Below, one piece after another: positions 25,607-34,045 of a stretch of DNA of 64,000 nucleotides (position 1 is the stretch's first letter; each line of letters opens with the position of its first letter). The notes under the pieces were generated by a model. The model made no database searches. It saw only the letters and a program-made list of their open reading frames with translations, and was not told the DNA's origin. The position numbers and the translations under genes are program-made. This DNA comes from CAINVV01 sp037137375 (lineage in GTDB: Bacteria > Bacteroidota > Bacteroidia > Bacteroidales > Prolixibacteraceae). Where the stretch lies: NCBI GenBank assembly GCA_037137375.1, contig JBAXKJ010000018.1:57600-121599 (forward strand). Direction: 5' to 3'.

Positions 25607-26587
25607 ATGAGATTCCCGGTTACGAGATTAAGAAGACTAAGATACAACAGTGTTTTAAGAGATATGGTCACTGAAACCAAACTTTCGGCAGACGATTTCG
25701 TGATGCCCCTTTTCGTTTGTTCAGGGACCAATGTGAATAACCCGATCAATTCCATGCCAGGAAATTCACAACTTTCTGTCGATTTGCTTGTCAAAGAATG
25801 TGAGAATATTGTTGCGGCTGGTGTGAAATCAGTATTGCTTTTCGGTATCCCTCCGCACAAGGATGAGGACGGCAGTGTTGCCTGTGAGCACAATGGCATT
25901 GTTCAACAAGCGATTCGTGCGATCAAGCAGAATCCTGTTACCAAAGGATTGTTGGTAATTGCGGATGTCTGCAATTGTGAATATACCGTTCACGGCCATT
26001 GCGGAACCATTGTTGACGGCGATGTCGATAATGACCTCACCCTGGTAACCCTCGCCAAACAGTCCGTTTCGCTGGCAGAAGCCGGTGCGGATATAATTGC
26101 TCCAAGCGACATGATGGATGGGCGGGTAGGAATCATCCGCGAACAGCTGGATGCCAATGGGTTCTACAAGATCCCGATCATGGCCTATTCTGCAAAATAT
26201 GCTTCAGGGTTCTACGGACCTTTCAGGGAGGCAGCCGAGAGTGCACCTAAGTTTGGAAACCGTGCTACGTACCAGATGAATCCTGCCAATACCGATGAAG
26301 CCATCCGCGAGGTAGAGCTGGATATCGCTGAAGGTGCGGATATCGTGATGGTGAAACCGGCTTTGAGTTACCTCGATGTCATCCATCGGGTGAAAAATGA
26401 ATTTGGGATGCCGGTGGCTGCTTACAATGTGAGTGGTGAATTTTCGATGGTTAAGGCAGCTGCGGCGAATGGCTGGATCGACGGACCACGTGTGATGATG
26501 GAAATTCTGACTTCCATCAAACGGGCGGGAGCAGATATCATCATTACCTACCACGCAGTAGAGGCGGCGAAGATTCTAAAAGGATAA
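25607..26587 (+). CDS. hemB: Porphobilinogen synthase (delta-aminolevulinate dehydratase) HemB
   Basis: 326 residues; condenses two 5-aminolevulinates to porphobilinogen. The Cys-rich zinc site is present (ADVCNCEYTVHGHCG, about residues 119-133), so this is probably a zinc enzyme. The two active-site lysines lie in AYSAKYASGFYGPFREAA and in DIVMVKPALSYLD; SGEFSM and the C-terminal ADIIITYHA motif are also present. Length is normal. It lies 11 bp after hemCD and 3 bp before hemL. Confidence 0.97.
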   Translation: MRFPVTRLRRLRYNSVLRDMVTETKLSADDFVMPLFVCSGTNVNNPINSMPGNSQLSVDLLVKECENIVAAGVKSVLLFGIPPHKDEDGSVACEHNGIVQQAIRAIKQNPVTKGLLVIADVCNCEYTVHGHCGTIVDGDVDNDLTLVTLAKQSVSLAEAGADIIAPSDMMDGRVGIIREQLDANGFYKIPIMAYSAKYASGFYGPFREAAESAPKFGNRATYQMNPANTDEAIREVELDIAEGADIVMVKPALSYLDVIHRVKNEFGMPVAAYNVSGEFSMVKAAAANGWIDGPRVMMEILTSIKRAGADIIITYHAVEAAKILKG

Positions 26588-26590
26588 ATT

Positions 26591-27892
26591 ATGAGTTTTA
26601 ATAAAAGTATAGCCGCATTTGAACGGGCTCAGAAGAGTATTCCCGGTGGAGTAAATTCGCCGGTCAGGGCCTTTAAGAGTGTGGGACTGAATCCGGTTTT
26701 TATTCAGAATGCCAGGGGGACAACAATCACTGATCTTGATGGAAATCAATATATTGACTGCCTTGCCTCCTGGGGGCCGATGCTTTTCGGACATGCTCAT
26801 CCACGCATCCTGAAGGCAATCAGCGATGCCGCTGTCAATGGAACGAGTTTCGGCGCGCCTTCTTTATATGAAACGGAGATGGCCGAGATGATCATTAAAA
26901 TGGTCCCTTCCATCGAGATGGTGAGGATGGTCAGTTCGGGCACAGAAGCCACGATGAGCGCCATCCGGCTTGCCCGGGGATATACCGGAAGAGAGGCTTT
27001 TGTCAAATTTGCCGGCAATTACCACGGCCATGGCGACAGTTTTCTGATCAAGGCAGGATCGGGCGCCATGACGTTGGGTATTCCAAATAGTCCGGGTATC
27101 ACCAAAGGCACAGCCAAGGATACCTTGATGGCCGAATACAACAATCTGGCTTCGGTTGAAAAGCTGTTCAGAGAACATGGCAGTGAGATTGCTGCGGTGA
27201 TCCTTGAGCCGGTGGCTGGAAACATGGGTGTTGCTGTTCCGACCAGGGAATTCTTGCAGGGATTGAGAGATGTCTGCACAAAATATGGGGCATTATTGAT
27301 TTTTGATGAGGTTATCACTGGTTTCAGGCTTGCTAAAGGGGGGGCGCAGGAATATTTCGGTGTGGTGCCCGATCTTACTACGCTTGGAAAGATTATCGGG
27401 GGCGGTCTCCCGGTAGGGGCTTATGGAGGACGTAAAGAGATTATGGAGATGATGGCACCTGTAGGTCCTGTCTATCAGGCTGGTACCTTATCAGGAAATC
27501 CGCTGGCCATGGCTGCGGGTATCGCCATGTTGAAGATGATCGAAGAGACGAAAGACCTGTATACTGAGATGGAGCGCAAGGCCGCCAGACTTGAAGTGGG
27601 TATCCGTCAGAACCTTAAAGCGACAGGTGTTGAGGGAGTCATCAACCGGGTCGGTTCGATGATGACACTGTTCTTTACTTCTGCTCAACAAGTTACCAAT
27701 CTGGAAGAGGCGATGACTGCGGATACGGAGTTGTATGCCAAATATTTCAAGCTTTCGCTGGAAAGTGGGATCTATCTGGCACCGTCGCAATTTGAATGCT
27801 TATTTGTCTCCTACGCACATACTGATGCCGAGATAGATTTTATGATTGAGGAGAATTTCCGAGCCTTGGAACAATTGAAAAGTGAAAAATGA
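26591..27892 (+). CDS. hemL: Glutamate-1-semialdehyde 2,1-aminomutase HemL
   Basis: 433 residues, PLP-dependent class III aminotransferase fold. It converts glutamate-1-semialdehyde to 5-aminolevulinate, the step after HemA. Signatures: RAQKSIPGGVNSPVRAF at the N-terminus, MVSSGTEATMSAIRLARG, NYHGHGDSFL, LIFDEVITGFRLAKGGAQE and the PLP lysine in TTLGKIIGGGLPVGAYGG; AGTLSGNPLAMAAG further on. Length is normal. A REP-like repeat element follows before hemE. Confidence 0.97.
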   Translation: MSFNKSIAAFERAQKSIPGGVNSPVRAFKSVGLNPVFIQNARGTTITDLDGNQYIDCLASWGPMLFGHAHPRILKAISDAAVNGTSFGAPSLYETEMAEMIIKMVPSIEMVRMVSSGTEATMSAIRLARGYTGREAFVKFAGNYHGHGDSFLIKAGSGAMTLGIPNSPGITKGTAKDTLMAEYNNLASVEKLFREHGSEIAAVILEPVAGNMGVAVPTREFLQGLRDVCTKYGALLIFDEVITGFRLAKGGAQEYFGVVPDLTTLGKIIGGGLPVGAYGGRKEIMEMMAPVGPVYQAGTLSGNPLAMAAGIAMLKMIEETKDLYTEMERKAARLEVGIRQNLKATGVEGVINRVGSMMTLFFTSAQQVTNLEEAMTADTELYAKYFKLSLESGIYLAPSQFECLFVSYAHTDAEIDFMIEENFRALEQLKSEK

Positions 27893-27900
27893 TAGAAACC

Positions 27901-28040
27901 TTGCTCCAACGGATTAACAGAAAATTGCTCCAACGGATTTGCAATCCGTTGGGAAAAGAATACCTGCGGATTGCAAATCCGCAGGATCGGGGCAATCAGG
28001 CCTTTCTGCTGAGTTCGGATGGCAAATCCGTCGGAGCAAG
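27901..28040. repeat. REP/BIME-like composite of palindromic repeats
   Basis: A 140-bp element between hemL and hemE. TTGCTCCAACGGATT occurs at 27901-27915 and 27925-27939; an inverted copy lies at 28022-28039 (17 of 18 identical). Two perfect hairpins are inside: CCAACGGATT/AATCCGTTGG (27930-27952) and CCTGCGGATT/AATCCGCAGG (27963-27985), each with a 3-nt loop. A diverged copy is at 42171-42193. It resembles dispersed intergenic repeats of Bacteroidota genomes and may attenuate read-through within the operon. Confidence 0.75.
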
Positions 28041-28062
28041 GAAATTTTGCAATTTATAAGAT

Positions 28063-29097
28063 ATGACGAATTCTGTTTTTATAGATACCCTCAGTGGGAA
28101 AAGTACTTCGAGGCCACCGGTTTGGTTCATGCGCCAGGCTGGTAGGGTCTTGCCGAATTACCTCAAATTGAGGGAAGAGCATTCTTTTACCGAATTGATG
28201 CATTCACCACAGCTGGCTGCTGAAGTCACGCTGATGCCCGTTTACGATTTGGGTGTGGATGCCGCGATCCTGTTTTCCGATATCCTTGTGATCCCGGCAG
28301 CATTGGGCATGAACCTTAATTTCACCGATTCCGGACCGAAATTTGAGGTAGCGCTGAAAGAGTTGACTGATCCTTCGGCACATCTCACCCCGAATGCTTC
28401 GAAGCTCGAATATATCTATGCCGCTATCGATGAGATCATTAAAACCAGACCGGAGAATACTCCGCTGATTGGTTTCTGTGGTGCTCCCTTTACCACACTC
28501 TGTTACATGGTTCAGGGACTCAGTTCAAATCATACTTTCCCGGAAGCGGTGGCCTTGTTGTACAAAGACAAAAGGATGGCTCACAAGCTTTTGGCGGCTA
28601 TCACTGAATTGTCCGTGGTTTATGCTCAAAACCAAGCCAGACATGGGATCTCAGCATTCCAAATCTTTGAAACACACGCCGGATTGATACCTGCCGACCT
28701 CTATCAGGAGATGATGATGCCGTATGTGCGGCAGATCGCGCAGGCAGTAAGGGCAGAAGGATGTCCGGTGATCTTTTTACCCAAAGGACTGGGTTATGGA
28801 ATTAAGAATATCCAGCCGGAGGATGCTGACTTCCTGAGTGTCGACTGGCAAATGCCGATGGAAGAGGCCAGGAAGTTGGTTCATAAGGAGATCGGTCTTC
28901 AGGGTAACCTGGATCCACGGCTTTTACTTGCCGATCAGGCTACCATCCTGGAGAAATTGGAAAAATACGTCAGTTTTGGCTCCAGGGAACAAAAATGGAT
29001 CTTCAATCTGGGTCATGGTTTCATGCCCGGAATTCCATTTGAAAATGCAAAATTGGTGGTCGACTGGATCAAGCAAACTAATTGGAATAGAGGCTAG
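28063..29097 (+). CDS. hemE: Uroporphyrinogen decarboxylase HemE
   Basis: 344 residues, TIM barrel. It removes the four acetate carboxyls of uroporphyrinogen III to give coproporphyrinogen III. The signature PVWFMRQAGRVLPNYLKLRE with its two substrate-binding arginines is near residue 20-40; AAILFSDILVIPAALGM holds the catalytic Asp; LIGFCGAPFTTLCYMVQG and the C-terminal FNLGHGFMPGIPFEN complete the family set. Length is normal. The 170-bp gap before it carries the REP-like element. Confidence 0.97.
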   Translation: MTNSVFIDTLSGKSTSRPPVWFMRQAGRVLPNYLKLREEHSFTELMHSPQLAAEVTLMPVYDLGVDAAILFSDILVIPAALGMNLNFTDSGPKFEVALKELTDPSAHLTPNASKLEYIYAAIDEIIKTRPENTPLIGFCGAPFTTLCYMVQGLSSNHTFPEAVALLYKDKRMAHKLLAAITELSVVYAQNQARHGISAFQIFETHAGLIPADLYQEMMMPYVRQIAQAVRAEGCPVIFLPKGLGYGIKNIQPEDADFLSVDWQMPMEEARKLVHKEIGLQGNLDPRLLLADQATILEKLEKYVSFGSREQKWIFNLGHGFMPGIPFENAKLVVDWIKQTNWNRG

Positions 29098-29188
29098 GGT
29101 ATGAAACGACCATGAGCAAATCTTTCACATACAAGCAAATGATTTTTGGGAGTTCCATCTGGCAATTGAAAAACAAAATAATAGACAG

Positions 29189-30565
29189 ATGAATATAAGC
29201 AGCGAATTTCTTCAAAAATACAACGTTTCTGGACCGAGGTACACCAGTTACCCGCCGGCAAATTTCTTCCATGATAAGTTTGCCACCACGGATTATGTTC
29301 AAGAACTGGTAGCCTCCAATCACCAAAAGCCGGAGAATATTTCCCTCTACATTCACATTCCGTTCTGTCCGAAGCGCTGCCATTTCTGTGGTTGTTCTAC
29401 CGTAATCGCTCAGCGCAAACTAGTGGTTGAAAGATATATCAAGGCATTGAAAATTGAGATACAAAATGTAGCATCACGGCTCGACTCGGCCAGAACCGTA
29501 ACCCAGATTCACTGGGGAGGAGGTACACCCAACTCAATTTCAATGAGTTATATTAGGGAGATCATGGATTGGATCCGCCTGCATTTTACATTGAGTGATC
29601 AGGCAGAGATTGCCATGGAATGTAGTCCGGCCTACCTGGATTATAAACATATTGATGAGTTGGCGGATATGGGATTTAACCGGATCAGTCTGGGTATCCA
29701 GGATTTCCGCGAAGATGTGCTGGAAGTTGTCAACCGTGATGCCCCCCGCCATCCTGTTAAAGATATCGTTGATTACCTTAGAGCCAAGGGGTTCCGGGGC
29801 ATCAACCTCGATTTTATTTATGGTCTGCCGATGCAGACCCTCGAGAGTTTTAAGAACACCATTGAGCAGGCAATCGCCATAAAGCCGGATCGTATTGTGA
29901 CTTTTTCCTACGCCCATGTTCCTTGGGTAAAGGAGGCGCAGAAGCAGCTTGAGATCATTGGACTGCCGGATGCCAACGATAAGATGAACCTTTTTCTGCA
30001 AGCTTCTGCCCAGTTGAATGAGGCAGGATATAGCTCTATTGGCATCGACCATTTTACGCTTCCCGAAGATGATTTGACCAAGGCATTTAAAAACAAACAG
30101 TTACATCGTAATTTTCAGGGGTATTGTACCCTGGAAACGACTGGACAGGTTTATGCTTTCGGGGCTTCATCTATTTCCCAACTTTGGGGTGCTTATGCGC
30201 AGAATCACAAGGACATCACCAAATATATGGATGCTATCGAGTCGGTGGGTTTTGCGATTGAACGGGGCTATCAATTAAGCCTTACCGAACAGTTGGTTAG
30301 GACGATCATCAATCAAATAATGTGCAATGGTTTGATGGATTTGGACGGGATGGCTGCTGAGTTTGGTATGTCTGTTGAAGATGTAAAGAAGATTGTGGAC
30401 TGGAATCCTGGTAAGTTTGAATCCTATATTTCAGACGGATTGATGCGATTGGAAGGAAATGTGATTATTTTATCCGAAAAAGGTTTCCTTTGTGCCCGAA
30501 ACATTGCCATGGAACTCGATCCTGCCTTGAAAGCCGGCGAGGGTGTCTATTCGAAGACGGTTTAG
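29189..30565 (+). CDS. hemN: Oxygen-independent coproporphyrinogen III dehydrogenase HemN
   Basis: 458 residues, radical SAM enzyme that converts coproporphyrinogen III to protoporphyrinogen IX without oxygen. N-terminal SGPRYTSYPPANFF, then YIHIPFCPKRCHFCGCSTV with the CxxxCxxCxC cluster motif that separates true HemN from HemW. HWGGGTPNSIS and MGFNRISLGIQDF are the SAM-binding segments; the HemN C-terminal domain is complete (EQLVRTIINQIMCNGLMDL). No oxygen-dependent HemF is nearby. Confidence 0.96.
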   Translation: MNISSEFLQKYNVSGPRYTSYPPANFFHDKFATTDYVQELVASNHQKPENISLYIHIPFCPKRCHFCGCSTVIAQRKLVVERYIKALKIEIQNVASRLDSARTVTQIHWGGGTPNSISMSYIREIMDWIRLHFTLSDQAEIAMECSPAYLDYKHIDELADMGFNRISLGIQDFREDVLEVVNRDAPRHPVKDIVDYLRAKGFRGINLDFIYGLPMQTLESFKNTIEQAIAIKPDRIVTFSYAHVPWVKEAQKQLEIIGLPDANDKMNLFLQASAQLNEAGYSSIGIDHFTLPEDDLTKAFKNKQLHRNFQGYCTLETTGQVYAFGASSISQLWGAYAQNHKDITKYMDAIESVGFAIERGYQLSLTEQLVRTIINQIMCNGLMDLDGMAAEFGMSVEDVKKIVDWNPGKFESYISDGLMRLEGNVIILSEKGFLCARNIAMELDPALKAGEGVYSKTV

Positions 30566-30592
30566 GGCAGTGCATAATTCTAATATTTAAGT

Positions 30593-31525
30593 ATGCAAGG
30601 GATTTTACTGGTCAATATGGGAGGTCCTGAATCTCCGGAAGAACTTAGGGTATTTCTATCGAGAATGTTTAAGGATCCGTTCATCCTTCCCTACGGAAAG
30701 CCTGTCAGGAACCTTCTTTCATTTATTATAAGTTCTCTGAGGTACAAGAAGTCCTGGAAGAAGTATGAACTTATTGGGGGGACTCCACTGGTGAAATCTA
30801 CAGCCAGGACAGCTGATTCGTTGCAAGTAGTGTTGGGGGAAGGTTTCCAGGTCAAGTATGCTTTTTCCTATTCCATGCCAGATATCAGATCGGCACTGAA
30901 TGCCTTTAAGAAACAGGGTATCAGTGATATTTCAGTCATTCCGCTGTATCCCCAATCGAGTTACACAACGACTTCAAGTGTGATGGCAGATGTTGGCAAG
31001 GTGGCTGATTTGGATGACTTTTACAAGATCCGGATGATTGGTGAATTTTATGATCATCCTCAGTTTATCACTTTCTGGACGACTCTGATCAAAGAACATG
31101 TGGAGAAGCACCAGTTAAATGATGCCACGCTGGTTTTTAGCGCCCATTCTATTCCTGAATATCATATTGACAATGGTGATACTTATGCCGCTTCTATTGT
31201 GAACAGTGCTGCATTAATCGCCACGGCTTTGGGCCTTCATTATGAGGCTGTCTTCCAGTCCGGTATGAAAAGGGGAAAATGGATAGGCCCCGATGTTAAA
31301 GAGCATCTCCGGATCATGAAGGAAGAAGGTATCGATCAACTGGTGTTGATTCCGATCAGTTTTGTTCACGAAAATCTGGAAACCATGTACGATCTGGATC
31401 AGGATATTGTTCCTTTTGCAATCAATACGCTTGGATTTAAGCATGTTTCGAGGATTAATCTTCCTGAATCTGATCCACATCTGGTAAAAATGCTGGCAGA
31501 TTTGATTTTTGAAAAAGAAGCATAA
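30593..31525 (+). CDS. hemH: Ferrochelatase HemH
   Basis: 310 residues; inserts Fe2+ into protoporphyrin IX. N-terminal GILLVNMGGPESPEELRVFL, IPLYPQSSYTTTSSV, the metal-site His in LVFSAHSIPEYHI and the C-terminal SFVHENLETMYDLDQD with the conserved Glu. Length is that of the bacterial enzyme without a C-terminal membrane anchor. It lies 27 bp after hemN and 6 bp before hemG. Confidence 0.96.
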   Translation: MQGILLVNMGGPESPEELRVFLSRMFKDPFILPYGKPVRNLLSFIISSLRYKKSWKKYELIGGTPLVKSTARTADSLQVVLGEGFQVKYAFSYSMPDIRSALNAFKKQGISDISVIPLYPQSSYTTTSSVMADVGKVADLDDFYKIRMIGEFYDHPQFITFWTTLIKEHVEKHQLNDATLVFSAHSIPEYHIDNGDTYAASIVNSAALIATALGLHYEAVFQSGMKRGKWIGPDVKEHLRIMKEEGIDQLVLIPISFVHENLETMYDLDQDIVPFAINTLGFKHVSRINLPESDPHLVKMLADLIFEKEA

Positions 31526-31531
31526 GAATTT

Positions 31532-32908
31532 ATGAGAGACGCGGTTATTTTGGGTTCTGGCATTACTGGTCTGGCAACGGCTTATCATCTGAGGAAGCAG
31601 GAAAAGGATTGTGTGGTGCTCGATCAGGCAGATCAACCAGGTGGTGTGATCCGTTCTGTTTACCAGGATGGTTTTTTGTATGAAGAGGGTCCAAACTCCG
31701 GTGTGATCGGTAACATCGAGGTACTGAGGCTTTTCGATGAATTGAAGGGTGACTGTGAACTCGAGGTAGCTGCTGATGGCAACGTAAAGAAGCGCTATGT
31801 CCTGAAAAATGGCCGATGGGAAGCCCTGCCCGGTGGACTGAAAGCAGCTGTTAAGACGCCGCTTTTCTCCCTTGGCGATAAATTCAGGATTCTCCTGGAA
31901 CCCTTCCGGCCTGCCGGGAAGGATCCTCATGAAACACTTGCCGGGCTCGTCAGACGCCGCATGGGAAAGAGTTTTCTCGATTACGCCATCGACCCGTTCA
32001 TCATCGGCGTATATGCGGGAGACCCGGGTCGTTTGGTACCAAAGTATGCGCTCCCAAAATTATATACTCTGGAACAGGAGTATGGCAGCTTCGTTGGAGG
32101 CTCCATAAAAAAGCAATTTAAGCCAAAGACTGAGGACGAAAAAAGGGTGACACGAAAAGTTTTTTCTGTCAGGGGAGGCCTCTCATCCCTGATAACCGCC
32201 TTAGAAAAAAATATTGGAAAGGATCGTATATTGCTGAATTGCAAAGAATTAACTGTTAAACCGGTTGGCGATTATTTTGAGGTGTCTTACTTCGATAGCT
32301 CCTCCAAAACCACCAAAGTACTGCAGACGAAAACGGTCGTCTCCACCGTTGGTGCCCATCAGCTCAGTCACGTCATGCCATTTATTTCTGAAAATGGTCT
32401 GTCAAAAATTACCTCCCTGCACTATACGAAGGTTCTGGAAGTCATCGTAGGATTCAAAGACTGGAAAGGCATGGAACTGGATGCTTTTGGCGCACTGATT
32501 CCTTTTGTCGAGAAGCGCGACCTCCTGGGATTGCTTTTTATGTCATCGCTCTTCAGCGGCAGGGCTCCAAAGGGGGGAGCACTATTCTCTATTTTTATGG
32601 GAGGTGTCAGACGACCTGATATCTATCAACTTTCAGATGATGAAATCTTAAATATCTTGAAAAGAGAATTTTGTGACCTCATGAATTTGTCAGTTTTCCA
32701 ACCTGATCTCCTGAGAATAGTAAGACACGAACATGCTATTCCACAATACGAAGCGGACAGTGGTGAAAGATTTACCACCATCAGCCAAATAGAGCAAGAG
32801 TACCCTGGACTAGTCATTGGAGGGAATTTACGGGATGGTATCGGCATGGCCGACAGGATTTTCCAGGCCCGTAAGTTGGCTGATTCAATATTATCTTATT
32901 TTTGTTAG
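31532..32908 (+). CDS. hemG: FAD-dependent protoporphyrinogen oxidase (HemG/HemY type)
   Basis: 458 residues. N-terminal dinucleotide-binding fold AVILGSGITGLATAYHLRKQ followed by VLDQADQPGGVIRS; EEGPNSGVI; FSVRGGLSSLITALEKNIG; and the C-terminal FAD segment GLVIGGNLRDGIGMADRI. These place it with the HemY-type oxidases that oxidise protoporphyrinogen IX to protoporphyrin IX, usually with O2 (some members make coproporphyrin III instead). In this cluster, with HemN and HemH of the classical route, the protoporphyrin activity fits best. Length is normal; it may be membrane-associated. Confidence 0.92.
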   Translation: MRDAVILGSGITGLATAYHLRKQEKDCVVLDQADQPGGVIRSVYQDGFLYEEGPNSGVIGNIEVLRLFDELKGDCELEVAADGNVKKRYVLKNGRWEALPGGLKAAVKTPLFSLGDKFRILLEPFRPAGKDPHETLAGLVRRRMGKSFLDYAIDPFIIGVYAGDPGRLVPKYALPKLYTLEQEYGSFVGGSIKKQFKPKTEDEKRVTRKVFSVRGGLSSLITALEKNIGKDRILLNCKELTVKPVGDYFEVSYFDSSSKTTKVLQTKTVVSTVGAHQLSHVMPFISENGLSKITSLHYTKVLEVIVGFKDWKGMELDAFGALIPFVEKRDLLGLLFMSSLFSGRAPKGGALFSIFMGGVRRPDIYQLSDDEILNILKREFCDLMNLSVFQPDLLRIVRHEHAIPQYEADSGERFTTISQIEQEYPGLVIGGNLRDGIGMADRIFQARKLADSILSYFC

Positions 32909-32922
32909 ATAATCAGATTAAC

Positions 32923-33387
32923 ATGTCATTTGCCACACTCCTTTACACCGACCATCAGATCATCAAGACAGTGCATACCCTGATAAGTATGACGTTCTTG
33001 ATTGTGGCTATATGGTTGTTTTATAGAGCGATAAGAGGATTTTTAAAAAATCTGGCCTATACTGGTCTGGATAAATTTCTATCTTATGCTTTTATCGTGA
33101 ACCTTTATCTGCAACTCATATTCGGTTTTTTCCTGATGGTGAGTCCAACTTCAATACCAGGACAGGAAATAGTCAATCAGGATATTACCATGAAACTTGC
33201 AACCAGAAGATTCTGGCCTATGGAGCATATTGTCCTGATGTTATTCGCCCTTTTTATCGCCAACCTGGGATTGATCTTCTCTAACAGCGCTCAGGCCAAT
33301 AAACAAAAATACCGCAAAGTCATAGTTTATTATGCCATTGCGGTAGTTTTAATTATGTTGTCTTTGGGTTCGACCCTTCTCGAATAA
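32923..33387 (+). CDS. Four-helix membrane protein, possible haem-binding cytochrome b-like
   Basis: 154 residues from the ATG at 32923, 14 bp after the hemG stop; an in-frame TTG at 32902 overlapping hemG is less likely. Four hydrophobic helices: HTLISMTFLIVAIWLFY, FIVNLYLQLIFGFFLMV, HIVLMLFALFIANLGLIF and VYYAIAVVLIMLSLG. Histidines at the start of helix 1 (DHQIIKTVH) and helix 3 (MEH) are placed to ligate a haem across the bilayer. Small proteins of this shape in Bacteroidota are often called cytochrome B, but the function is untested. As last gene of the haem cluster it could accept electrons from HemG; that is speculation. Confidence 0.7.
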   Translation: MSFATLLYTDHQIIKTVHTLISMTFLIVAIWLFYRAIRGFLKNLAYTGLDKFLSYAFIVNLYLQLIFGFFLMVSPTSIPGQEIVNQDITMKLATRRFWPMEHIVLMLFALFIANLGLIFSNSAQANKQKYRKVIVYYAIAVVLIMLSLGSTLLE

Positions 33388-33912
33388 TTATTTTTTAGCC
33401 GCTACCATATTTTCATAAAGTCCTCTGAGGTATACGGTTACGATTCCGTAAATCATTCCGATTCCACAATACAACAGGATAATCAACGCATAATTACTAA
33501 AGGTAGCGGTTGGGTATAATTGTGTAAAAGCAAAGAAAACGGCTGAGGAAACGAACAAGGCAGGAACGAAGTCAATCAATGAATGAGCTCTCTCCATGGA
33601 ACACATTGGTATGACTATTACAAATACTGCGAGAGGAACTGCCCAGAAGCCGGTGGATCCAAGGACTCCCGCCAGTTTGATAATCAAAATAGCGGAAATG
33701 ATTCCCATCACGTAACCCAGAAAGGTACGCATTCCGCCTTTCAAGGTGCATCCCGCCATGAAATACATTGCCCAGGCCTGGAAGGTAACCCATCCAAATC
33801 CTTTGTTTCCTGCGATAGGCAGATAAGGGCTAATAAACTGATCGATTGCCACAAATGTGCAGGCTAAGAATCCGATACCAATCGGAATAACGATAAATTT
33901 TTTAAAATCCAT
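33388..33912 (-). CDS. DUF1097 family membrane protein
   Basis: 174 residues from the ATG at 33912 (MDFKKFIVIPIGIGFLACTF); an upstream in-frame start adds 19 residues unlike the family. About five or six hydrophobic segments, with GFGWVTFQAWAMYFMAGCTLKGG and FVIVIPMCSMERAHSLIDFVPALF characteristic of the DUF1097 (YcdZ-like) family. The biochemical role is unknown. Its stop codon is immediately adjacent to that of the preceding rightward gene, with no base between them. Confidence 0.85.
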   Translation of the reverse strand: MDFKKFIVIPIGIGFLACTFVAIDQFISPYLPIAGNKGFGWVTFQAWAMYFMAGCTLKGGMRTFLGYVMGIISAILIIKLAGVLGSTGFWAVPLAVFVIVIPMCSMERAHSLIDFVPALFVSSAVFFAFTQLYPTATFSNYALIILLYCGIGMIYGIVTVYLRGLYENMVAAKK

Positions 33913-34016
33913 AATTTTTAAAGTTTGAAAGTGTGGTAAAATGATAATTAGTTTGTCTGTCTGCAACAAAAAGAATCATTTTTTTTGAAGTTTCCTAACA
34001 AAAGAGCATCAATTCG

Positions 34017-34024
34017 TATATTTG
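34017..34024 (+). promoter_or_regulatory. Candidate -7 box of the kdgF-like gene
   Basis: TATATTTG, an exact TAnnTTTG, 21 nt before the ATG at 34046. The short leader fits a Bacteroidota promoter. The -33 region (TTTCC at 33991-33995) is weak. Confidence 0.4.
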
Positions 34025-34045
34025 AACATTCAAAAAATTAAGACT

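Noticed and set aside
28063..30565. Possibility that the gene at 29189 is HemW rather than HemN
   Set aside because: The CxxxCxxCxC motif with the fourth Cys and the complete HemN C-terminus indicate true HemN.
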